Shown: in pieces, positions 1-6,148 of the stretch | Layout: each line of letters opens with the position of its first letter | How positions within the stretch are numbered: the first letter of the stretch is position 1 | Assembly (NCBI GenBank): GCA_959020035.1 | Contig: CAUEQX010000053.1 | Coordinates: forward strand, 1-11,599 | Direction of reading: 5' to 3' | Origin: an uncultured Collinsella sp. | GTDB lineage: Bacteria > Actinomycetota > Coriobacteriia > Coriobacteriales > Coriobacteriaceae | DNA: 11,599 nt | The notes under the pieces: generated by a model | What the model saw: the letters and a program-made list of their open reading frames with translations, nothing else | Told to the model about the DNA's origin: nothing | The model's database searches: none | Translations under genes and position numbers: made by a program

Positions 1-432
1 GGTATCGGCCTTCACGCCCTCCTCGAACGTGGCGATGATGGCCTGCGCGCGGGTCTCGCGGTCGAGCGCCTCCTTATGGGCGACAACGACGTCCTTGCGG
101 GTGTGCTCAATCTTGTCCAGTCGCTTGGCCAAGGTGGCGAGCTCATTCTCCAGGTCCTGAACCTCGCGGTAGTCGGAGCCGTCGACGTGACGCTTTTTGG
201 CAGCCTCGATGGCGTTGTTGGTCTGAATCTCGGTGGTGTTGAGATCGTCGAGCTCAATGTCCAGATCCTTGCGCTGGGCGTAGAGCTTGGTCATCTCGGA
301 CTTGAGTTTCACATAGGTCTTGCGCTTGGAAGCGAGCTCCTTGAGCTCCGGCATATTGGCAAGTTCGCTCTTGTTGCGGGCGAGCTCCAAATCGATCTGT
401 TGCAGCTTGAGTAACGTAGCGCCGGCGCTCAT
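1..432 (-). CDS. Coiled-coil protein, CT398/DUF164 zinc-ribbon type (partial, C-terminus outside window)
   Basis: The frame opens with ATG at 432 and stays open to base 1, giving 144 residues; the rest lies beyond the left edge. The visible part is almost wholly charged and helical. One heptad-rich stretch spans about residues 6-80 and a second about 88-135, separated by a short turn near 'HVDGSDYREVQDLENEL' (82-98). That turn and the return helix resemble the long helical hairpin of the CT398/DUF164 family, whose members end in a C4 zinc ribbon; the ribbon would be in the missing part, so it is not seen. No signal peptide or membrane segment is visible. The start is fixed by AAAAGGAGAG five bases upstream, and the ATG shares the four bases ATGA with the stop of the upstream Nif3-family gene, implying translational coupling. 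Family members have been discussed as nucleic-acid-binding or tethering proteins, but the function is not established. Family assignment is fairly likely, not certain. Confidence 0.75.
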   Translation of the reverse strand, partial: MSAGATLLKLQQIDLELARNKSELANMPELKELASKRKTYVKLKSEMTKLYAQRKDLDIELDDLNTTEIQTNNAIEAAKKRHVDGSDYREVQDLENELATLAKRLDKIEHTRKDVVVAHKEALDRETRAQAIIATFEEGVKADT

Positions 433-1238
433 AAGTTCTCTCCTTTTGTCACAGTCCACCATTGGCAAGGGTTCAGTATTTTAATCGCATGACGGGGGTC
501 GACCCCGGCGTCAACTGCAGAGTTCATCAATATATCAACGAACGGCTCCTCGGAGCGGTCGTGCCCGAGCAAGATCACCGGCAGCCCGCGCAAGGCAAGG
601 TCTTGTGCCACGTGGTATCCCGCCTCGCCCGTCACGACAACGTCTGCGCCCGCGGCGATGGCGAACTCTTCAAAGTCGCCCAGGGAGCCGCCCAAAATGG
701 CGACGGTGCGGCACGGGCGATCGGCTTCGCCCCACACACGCGGGTCGCTGCCGAAGGCCGTGGCAGCACGGGTGGCAAGATCGCGCAGCGTGCACGGGTC
801 TTTGAGCGTTGCAAGCGCGCCCAGGCCGGTTGCCTCGGGGTCGTCCACGTGTTCCAGTGAGCTCACGGGTGCGGCACCCAGCAGCTCGCTCAGACAGACA
901 CGGGCTTCGTGCGAGCGGTCCAGGTTGGTGTGGAGCGATATGATGCTCACGCCGCAACGGGCCGCCTCATAGAGTGCCGCGCTGCATTGGGGGTGTGTGG
1001 TATCCGCCGGACAAAAGGCCTCGGGCGCCTTGATATAGATGGGATGATGCGTTAGCAGCACGTTGGCGCTGGCCTCCTGGGCGCGGTGCACATTGGCTTC
1101 GGTCGCATCGAGTGCGCAGGCAACACCGGTGATCTCTGCAGCGGGATCTCCCACAGATAGCCCAACATGATCCCAGCCCTCGGCATCGGTCTTGGGATAG
1201 CGTGCCAGCAGCGCGCGTTCAAGCTCGGCGACGATCAT
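429..1238 (-). CDS. Nif3/DUF34 (YbgI/YqfO-type) metal-binding protein
   Basis: A 269-residue protein of the Nif3-like family: toroidal, dinuclear-metal proteins found in all domains of life. A GTP cyclohydrolase I type 2 label is common in databases but weakly supported, so the biochemical role remains open. Family landmarks are clear: 'WDHVGLSVGD' near residues 22-31 (usual WDNxGLxxGD), the metal pair H64-H65 in 'LTHHPI', H103 and D107 in 'HTNLD', and the C-terminal set 'TGEAGYH' (203-209) and 'GHDRSEE' (H226, E230). The length fits the short bacterial form, without the PII/CutA-like insert that makes some homologues about 370 residues. All expected metal ligands are present, so it should be functional. 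The start overlaps the upstream cysteine desulfurase stop by four bases (ATGA) and has only a weak AGG six bases upstream, so coupling is probably important. The downstream CT398-like gene is coupled the same way, a pairing I recall from other bacteria. Confidence 0.93.
   Translation of the reverse strand: MIVAELERALLARYPKTDAEGWDHVGLSVGDPAAEITGVACALDATEANVHRAQEASANVLLTHHPIYIKAPEAFCPADTTHPQCSAALYEAARCGVSIISLHTNLDRSHEARVCLSELLGAAPVSSLEHVDDPEATGLGALATLKDPCTLRDLATRAATAFGSDPRVWGEADRPCRTVAILGGSLGDFEEFAIAAGADVVVTGEAGYHVAQDLALRGLPVILLGHDRSEEPFVDILMNSAVDAGVDPRHAIKILNPCQWWTVTKGENL
438..447 (-). promoter_or_regulatory. Ribosome binding site for the CT398-like gene
   Basis: AAAAGGAGAG lies five bases before ATG 432, inside the last codons of the Nif3-family gene. 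It fixes the start of the partial coiled-coil gene at the ATGA overlap. Confidence 0.75.
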
Positions 1239-2413
1239 GCGGCGCCTACGATCGAGAGCAGCGTCTGGGCAAACTCGTCCAGATCGTCCGGATTCACGCG
1301 GTCGTCAAAGGAAATGCGCAGTGCGCCCAATGCCTGCTCTCGACCGATGCCCATCGCGCTTAAAACGTGACTGGGGTCCATATTGCCGCTCGAGCATGCC
1401 GAGCCTGCCGATACTTCAAAGCCGGCGGCGTCGAGCTTGATGATGAGCTCCTCGGAGTCCATGCCATCAATGTAGATCGATACCATGCCGGGCAGACGGT
1501 CGCCCTGCTCGTAGTCGCCCATGGTGGCGTGAATGCGAGGATGGGCCGTAAGCGTGGCGTAGAGCTTATCGGACAGGGCCTGCAGCGCCGCACGCTCCTG
1601 GGCCACATGGGGCGCCAACGTGCGGGCGGCGGCGGCAAAGGCCAACTGCGTGCGCAGGTCCTGCGTGCCCGCGCGACGTCCGGCTTCCTGTCCGCCGCCA
1701 AAGATGCGGGGACGCAGTGGGGTGCGGGTCTTAAGGTAGAGCGCACCGGATGCCACAGGACCGCCAATTTTGTGGGCCGCGACGGACATAGCATCGACGC
1801 CCAGCTCGGTGACATCGAGCGGAATATGCAGATAGCCCTGGATGGCATCGGTGTGGAACAGGGCGCCGGCAGCATGTGCGGCGGCGGCCAGCTCGCGGAT
1901 GGGCTGCACCACGCCGGTCTCGTTGTTGGCAACCATAATGCTCACGAGCGCCACGTCGTCGCCTAGCAGCTCGACAAGCGCGGCAGGCTCAATGTAGCCC
2001 ATGCGGCAGGGCTGCACCAGGTCGACGGTAAATCCGGCGGCACGCAGCAGCGGCAGGTTGTCCAGAATCGAATCGTGCTCGATGGCCGAAACGATTACAC
2101 GATCGCGCTTGCGATCGCGCTGACGAGCGCCCTCGGCAAGACCGAGCAGCGCCAGCTGGTTGGCTTCGGTGCCGCCGTTGGTCAGGACAATCTCGGACGA
2201 GCGGACGCGCGCGCCAAAGCTGCGGGCGATCTCGCGACGTGCAACTTCCAGACGCGCGGCAGCCTTGCGGCCGAGCGAGTGCAGCGAGTTGGGGTTGACG
2301 CCTGCAAGCTCGCTATCGTCGTACTCACGCTGCGCAAGGCGCGCCTCGGCGCGCATGGGCGTCGAGGCGGCGTAGTCAAGATTCACGGGTATGCGGTTTT
2401 GACCTGCGGTCAT
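1235..2413 (-). CDS. Cysteine desulfurase, NifS/IscS class I
   Basis: A 392-residue PLP-dependent fold-type I enzyme that removes sulfur from L-cysteine, giving alanine and an enzyme persulfide for Fe-S cluster or thio-cofactor assembly. Visible landmarks are the N-terminal 'LDYAASTPM' (12-20), 'TNGGTEANQLAL' (78-89), H113 in 'IEHDS', 'ANNETGVVQPI' (162-172), D189 and Q192 in 'HTDAIQG', the PLP lysine K215 in 'AAHKIGG', 'RRAGTQD' (246-252) and the persulfide cysteine C340 in 'SAGSACSSG'. That mobile Cys loop followed by SSG marks the NifS/IscS class rather than SufS. The segment after the PLP lysine reads 'GPVASGALY' where GPKGxGALY is usual. No scaffold gene (iscU or sufU) and no thiI or mnmA lies next to it, so its acceptor cannot be named. 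IspH and a radical SAM protein in the same run are plausible Fe-S clients. The start is six bases after the rpe stop. Confidence 0.95.
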   Translation of the reverse strand: MTAGQNRIPVNLDYAASTPMRAEARLAQREYDDSELAGVNPNSLHSLGRKAAARLEVARREIARSFGARVRSSEIVLTNGGTEANQLALLGLAEGARQRDRKRDRVIVSAIEHDSILDNLPLLRAAGFTVDLVQPCRMGYIEPAALVELLGDDVALVSIMVANNETGVVQPIRELAAAAHAAGALFHTDAIQGYLHIPLDVTELGVDAMSVAAHKIGGPVASGALYLKTRTPLRPRIFGGGQEAGRRAGTQDLRTQLAFAAAARTLAPHVAQERAALQALSDKLYATLTAHPRIHATMGDYEQGDRLPGMVSIYIDGMDSEELIIKLDAAGFEVSAGSACSSGNMDPSHVLSAMGIGREQALGALRISFDDRVNPDDLDEFAQTLLSIVGAA

Positions 2414-2419
2414 AAGGTT

Positions 2420-3091
2420 TTATGCCTCCTGTGCGGCCTCGTTGCCCAGCTTCTGCAGCAGCGCAACCTCAGCGGCGGGATCTTCGGACTTAAATACGGC
2501 GGAACCGGCCACGAGAACGTTGGAACCAGCCTTGACAACCTCGGCGATGTTCTTGGAAGAGATGCCGCCGTCGACCTCGATCAGGGGCGACACGCCGTGG
2601 CGCTCGCACATGGCTTTGAGCTCGTGGAGCTTAGCGATGGTGCCCGGGATAAAGCTCTGGCCGCCAAAGCCAGGGTTCACGCTCATGAGCAGCACCATGT
2701 CGACAACGTCGATGATGCTCTCGAGCACGCACACGGGGGTGGCGGGGTTGAGCACCACGCCGGCCTTGACGCCGCGCTGCTGCAGATGCGTGAGCGTGCG
2801 GTGCAGGTGCGTGGAAGCCTCGTAGTGCACGGTGATCATATCGGCACCGGCGTCGGCGTACCAATCAACGGTCTCGTCGGGGTTCGACACCATCAGGTGC
2901 GCGTCGACCGGTACATCGGTGGAGCGCTTGACGGCCTTAAGGATGTCGACGCCAAAGGTGAGGTTGCCGGTAAAGTGACCGTCCATAACGTCGAAGTGCA
3001 CATAGTCGGCGCCGGCGATCTTGTCGAGGTCGCCCTTGAGGTTGGCCATATCGGCCGAAAGGATGGACGGAGCGATTTTAATGGAACCCAT
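2420..3091 (-). CDS. rpe: Ribulose-phosphate 3-epimerase
   Basis: A 223-residue TIM-barrel enzyme interconverting D-ribulose 5-phosphate and D-xylulose 5-phosphate in the cytosolic pentose phosphate pathway. The N-terminal 'IAPSILSADMANL' (6-18) is diagnostic. Metal and catalytic residues are all visible: H32, D34 and D37 in 'VHFDVMDGHF', H65 in 'DAHLMV', 'MSVNPGFGGQ' (136-145) and D174 in 'IEVDGGI'. The phosphate-binding end is near 'VLVAGSAVF' (193-201). After the metal site the loop reads 'HFTGNLTFG' where most homologues have HFVPNxTFG. Length is normal for the family. The start has AAAGG eight bases upstream, and the gene begins 18 bases after the gpsA stop. Its last codons supply the AGGAGG that precedes the cysteine desulfurase start. 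The metabolic link to the surrounding lipid genes is not obvious. Confidence 0.97.
   Translation of the reverse strand: MGSIKIAPSILSADMANLKGDLDKIAGADYVHFDVMDGHFTGNLTFGVDILKAVKRSTDVPVDAHLMVSNPDETVDWYADAGADMITVHYEASTHLHRTLTHLQQRGVKAGVVLNPATPVCVLESIIDVVDMVLLMSVNPGFGGQSFIPGTIAKLHELKAMCERHGVSPLIEVDGGISSKNIAEVVKAGSNVLVAGSAVFKSEDPAAEVALLQKLGNEAAQEA
2425..2430 (-). promoter_or_regulatory. Ribosome binding site for the cysteine desulfurase inside the rpe end
   Basis: AGGAGG spans the penultimate codons of rpe, eleven bases before ATG 2413. The sequence is strong, but the spacing is at the long end. Confidence 0.6.
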
Positions 3092-3109
3092 GGTAGAAGC
3101 CTTTCTGCG

Positions 3110-4117
3110 CTAGTCGGTGAGTCCGTAGAACTCTTGAGAGGGGACGCGGTCGGTGAGAATCTCGAGCGCCCTATCCAAAGTAACACCGTTGTAGAGCGTT
3201 TGCTCCACGGCAAAGGTGAGCGGAATATCTACATCCAGTGAACGGGCAAGTTCGCTGACGCTGCGGGCCGCGACGGCGCCCTCGACAACCATATGCGTGC
3301 GCGTCTGGTACTCGTCGAGCGAAACGCCGTGGGCAAACTCGTAGCCAAAGGTGCGGTTGCGCGAATGCTCCGAGGTACAGGTGGCAATGAGGTCTCCCAT
3401 GCCGGCAAGTCCCATGCAGGTCATAGCTTGACCGCCGCGGGCGTGCACCAGACGGCTGATCTCTGCCAGGCCGCGCGTCATGATGAGGGCAAGCGTGTTG
3501 TCGCCCGCACCGGTGCCGGCGGAGATGCCGCACACGATGGCGATAACGTTTTTCATGGCGCCGCAGACCTCGACACCGGTCATGTCTTGCGACAGGTAGA
3601 TGCGAAAGGCCGTTGACAGGAGCAGGTCCTTAAAGGTCTCCCCTACCTGCGGATCTTTGCTGGCGATGACGGCGGCAGAAAGACCTCCGCGGCAGATTTC
3701 CTCAGCATGGTTGGGGCCCGAGAGCGCCGCCACGCGTGACTCGTTGCCAATCTCGCTGGCGATGACCTCGCTCATGAGCAGGCCGGACTCGGGCTCAATG
3801 CCCTTGGTGAGGCAGAGCACCGGGGTATCGGCGGCGATAAAGGTCGCGGCCTGGTGGCACACGCTGCGAAGGTGCGTCGAAGGAACGGCAAAGATGATGG
3901 CCTCGGCGCCGTCGAGCGCCTGCGACAGGTCCGTGGTGGCGACGACGTTGCCGGGCAGCTCGTAGTCCACCAAATACCGGGGGTTACGGTGCTCGCCATT
4001 AATGCCGGCCGCCGTCTGCTCACGATGGGCCCACATGGTCACGCGCTCGGCTCGCGCGGCGGCAAGGCCGGCGACGGCGGTTCCCCAGGAGCCGGAGCCA
4101 ATCAGCGCAACATTCAT
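3110..4117 (-). CDS. gpsA: Glycerol-3-phosphate dehydrogenase [NAD(P)+]
   Basis: A 335-residue cytosolic dehydrogenase that reduces dihydroxyacetone phosphate to sn-glycerol 3-phosphate, the backbone for phospholipids. The Rossmann nucleotide-binding loop is 'IGSGSWGTA' (6-14). Further motifs are 'AVPSTHLR' (77-84), K105 in 'LTKGIE', 'SGPNHAEE' (133-140), the catalytic K189 in 'GAMKNVIAI', 'GMGDLIATC' (239-247) and the substrate-binding 'SEHSRNR' (249-255). The usual Phe in SGPxFAxE is His here (H137). Length is typical and the frame is intact. AGGAG six bases upstream fixes the start, and its first bases lie within the plsY stop (TAGGAG). GpsA makes the acyl acceptor used by PlsY, encoded immediately upstream with a 9-base gap, so substrate supply and first acylation are co-expressed. 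Confidence 0.97.
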   Translation of the reverse strand: MNVALIGSGSWGTAVAGLAAARAERVTMWAHREQTAAGINGEHRNPRYLVDYELPGNVVATTDLSQALDGAEAIIFAVPSTHLRSVCHQAATFIAADTPVLCLTKGIEPESGLLMSEVIASEIGNESRVAALSGPNHAEEICRGGLSAAVIASKDPQVGETFKDLLLSTAFRIYLSQDMTGVEVCGAMKNVIAIVCGISAGTGAGDNTLALIMTRGLAEISRLVHARGGQAMTCMGLAGMGDLIATCTSEHSRNRTFGYEFAHGVSLDEYQTRTHMVVEGAVAARSVSELARSLDVDIPLTFAVEQTLYNGVTLDRALEILTDRVPSQEFYGLTD

Positions 4118-4126
4118 GACTATCTC

Positions 4127-4810
4127 CTACTTATCATCGGGCTCGGTGACGCGTTTGGTAAACGAGAGCTTGGACTCCTTACCGGTCATGAGCTTTTTGA
4201 TGTTCGCACGATGGGCCCACACCACGGTGATGCCGATCATCGCCATGCAAAACTTAAGTCCTAGGCTGCTGTACGGAAAGACCGCGCAGGCAGCGATGGG
4301 AAGACCGATGGCGGCGGCAAGCGAGCCCACCGACACAAACTTGGTGATGGCGACGGCCACGATAAACATGCCCAGCAGCGACAGGCCAATAGGCCAGTAC
4401 CAGGCGAGGATGACACCCAGACCAACTGCGATACCCTTGCCGCCGTGGAAGTTGAGATAGGGCGAGAAGATATGGCCCCACACCGCTGCCAGGCAGATGA
4501 CGCCGAGCATCCAATCGCCGGGGGCTCCAGGTGCCATGATGTTCGGCGGAAAGCCATAGCCCACGCTCGCGATGAGCGGACGGGCGATGACAACGCAGAT
4601 GGCGCCCTTAAGGCAGTCGAGCAGCAGCGTGAGCGCGGCCACCTTGGGGCCGGCCACGCGCAGTGCGTTGGTGGTGCCGATGTTGCCGGAACCCGCCTTG
4701 CGAATGTCGGTGTGGTTGAACACGCGGCCCAGGATAAGGCCAAACGGAATCGCCCCGATAAAGAACGAGACCACGGCGCAGATGGCGGTCAGCAGAATCG
4801 GATTATGCAT
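4127..4810 (-). CDS. plsY: Acyl-phosphate:glycerol-3-phosphate acyltransferase
   Basis: A 227-residue integral membrane enzyme that moves an acyl group from acyl-phosphate to position 1 of glycerol 3-phosphate, forming lysophosphatidic acid. Hydrophobic segments alternate with the family's conserved cytosolic motifs: 'AGSGNIGTTNALR' (39-51; other families often have GNPGATN), 'LDCLKGA' (64-70), 'GHIFSPYLNFHGGKG' (112-126) and a C-terminal 'AHRANIKKLM' (199-208). A short charged tail follows. The first step of the PlsX/PlsY route needs PlsX, which is not in this window. The start chosen is ATG at 4810, since an N-terminal hydrophobic helix follows at once and AAGGAG lies seven bases upstream; the frame is open to 4858 but the extra 16 residues are translated from the der end and lack family similarity. 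It overlaps der by eight bases. Followed by gpsA after nine bases. Confidence 0.96.
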   Translation of the reverse strand: MHNPILLTAICAVVSFFIGAIPFGLILGRVFNHTDIRKAGSGNIGTTNALRVAGPKVAALTLLLDCLKGAICVVIARPLIASVGYGFPPNIMAPGAPGDWMLGVICLAAVWGHIFSPYLNFHGGKGIAVGLGVILAWYWPIGLSLLGMFIVAVAITKFVSVGSLAAAIGLPIAACAVFPYSSLGLKFCMAMIGITVVWAHRANIKKLMTGKESKLSFTKRVTEPDDK

Positions 4811-6137
4811 CCTTTTGCTCCTTCTTCCTAAAGAAGAGTCGAATGGGCGTGCCGGCAAAGTCGAAGGTCGAACGCATGCGGTTCTCGACGTAGCGCTGAT
4901 AGGTGTCGTTGACCAGATCGCTGTGGTTGACGAAGAACGTGAACGTCGGCGGGTTGACGCCCGTCTGGGTCACGTAGTGCATGCGCAGGCGGCGCTTGCC
5001 GTCCACCACGGTATGACCGAACTCGCGCAGGTCGGTGAGGAACGTGTTGAGGCGCGAGGTGCTGATCTTCTGCGAGCGTGTCTTCTCGGCGGCGTCGACC
5101 ATCGCCCAGATCTTCTCGACGCTGCGGCCGGTCAGGGCCGAGATGCGCAGGTACTGGGCCCAGGGAGCCATAACGCCCAGACGGCGGTCGATGGTCTCCA
5201 TGCAGGCCTCGCGTTTACGGTCGTCGTCGAGCAGATCCCACTTGTTGAGCAGCACAACGATGGCGCAGCCGCGCTCGATGGCAAGACCCATGACCTTCTG
5301 GTCCTGCTCGGTGACGCCCACGGAGGCGTCCACGACGAGCAGCGCCACGTCGGCGCGGTCGATGGCGCGCAGGCCGCGGACCATGGAGTAGTACTCGATG
5401 TTCTCGTACACGGTGCTCTTCTTGCGGATGCCCGCGGTATCGACCATGCGGTAGTGCTTGCCATTGCGTTCGACGACCGTGTCGATGGCGTCGCGCGTGG
5501 TGCCGGCAATGTTGGACACGATGGAGCGGTCGGCGCCCAGGATGCGGTTGAACAGCGAAGACTTACCGGCGTTGGGGCGGCCGATGATAGCGACGTTCAG
5601 CGCGTCGGGGAACTCATCGGCGACCTCGTCCTCTTCCTCGGGAAGCAGGGCCACGATGTCGTCGAGCAGGTCGCCCGTGCCGTGGCCGTGTAGGGCCGAG
5701 AGCGGCGTGGGCTCGCCGATACCGAGCGAATAGAACTCCCAGATGCTGTCGTTCTCGCGATCGGGGTTGTCGAGCTTGTTCACCAGCAGAAAGACCGGCT
5801 TGTCGCAGCGCTTGAGCATGCGAGCGACCGACTCGTCCTCCTCGGTGACGCCGGTGCGGCCGTCGACCACAAACAGGATGACGGCGGCTTCCTCGGCGGC
5901 AGCGAGGGCCTGGTCACGGATGGACGTGGCAAAGACGTCATCGCTCTTGAGCGGCTCGATGCCGCCCGTGTCGACGATGGTGAACTCGCGGCCGTTCCAA
6001 TCGGCCGTGTGATACGAGCGGTCGCGCGTGACGCCGCGAGACTCGTGGACGATGGCGTCCGAGGTCTGGGCCAGGCGGTTAACGAGCGTGGACTTGCCCA
6101 CGTTGGGGCGTCCGACGACGGCGACGATAGGTTTCAT
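4803..6137 (-). CDS. der: Ribosome biogenesis GTPase Der (EngA)
   Basis: A 444-residue protein with two GTPase domains in tandem and a C-terminal KH-like domain; it is needed for 50S subunit maturation. Domain 1 has the P-loop 'GRPNVGKST' (9-17), switch 'GVTRDR' (35-40), 'DTGG' (56-59) and 'NKLD' (120-123). Domain 2 has 'GRPNAGKSS' (186-194), 'GTTRDAID' (212-219), 'DTAGIRKK' (233-240) and 'NKWD' (298-301). The KH-like domain covers about 355-437, with 'VNPPTFTFFVN' (394-404) and 'YVENRMRSTFDFAGTPIRL' (416-434). An acidic linker, 'EEEDEVADE' (167-175), joins the GTPase domains. The frame is open a further 57 codons upstream, but that part reads through the previous gene's end and resembles nothing in the family; ATG 6137 begins directly at the GTPase core and has AAGGAG five bases upstream. 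It lies ten bases after the DUF512 gene and overlaps plsY by eight bases. Confidence 0.98.
   Translation of the reverse strand: MKPIVAVVGRPNVGKSTLVNRLAQTSDAIVHESRGVTRDRSYHTADWNGREFTIVDTGGIEPLKSDDVFATSIRDQALAAAEEAAVILFVVDGRTGVTEEDESVARMLKRCDKPVFLLVNKLDNPDRENDSIWEFYSLGIGEPTPLSALHGHGTGDLLDDIVALLPEEEDEVADEFPDALNVAIIGRPNAGKSSLFNRILGADRSIVSNIAGTTRDAIDTVVERNGKHYRMVDTAGIRKKSTVYENIEYYSMVRGLRAIDRADVALLVVDASVGVTEQDQKVMGLAIERGCAIVVLLNKWDLLDDDRKREACMETIDRRLGVMAPWAQYLRISALTGRSVEKIWAMVDAAEKTRSQKISTSRLNTFLTDLREFGHTVVDGKRRLRMHYVTQTGVNPPTFTFFVNHSDLVNDTYQRYVENRMRSTFDFAGTPIRLFFRKKEQKDA
4818..4823 (-). promoter_or_regulatory. Ribosome binding site for plsY inside the der end
   Basis: AAGGAG lies seven bases before ATG 4810, within the last codons of der. 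It supports the start that places the first membrane helix at the N-terminus. Confidence 0.75.
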
Positions 6138-6142
6138 CTGCA

Positions 6143-6148
6143 CTCCTT
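6143..6148 (-). promoter_or_regulatory. Ribosome binding site for der
   Basis: AAGGAG lies five bases before ATG 6137; its first base is the last base of the DUF512 gene's TAA stop. It decides the der start against the 57-codon upstream extension. Confidence 0.8.

Noticed and set aside
2075..3241. Plus-strand open frame of 388 codons antisense to rpe and the desulfurase end
   Set aside because: Opposite genes with complete family motifs; its Val/Gly/His-rich translation looks like an antisense shadow.
4572..5693. Plus-strand open frame of 373 codons antisense to plsY and der
   Set aside because: The same shadow effect; no family resemblance and covers two certain genes.
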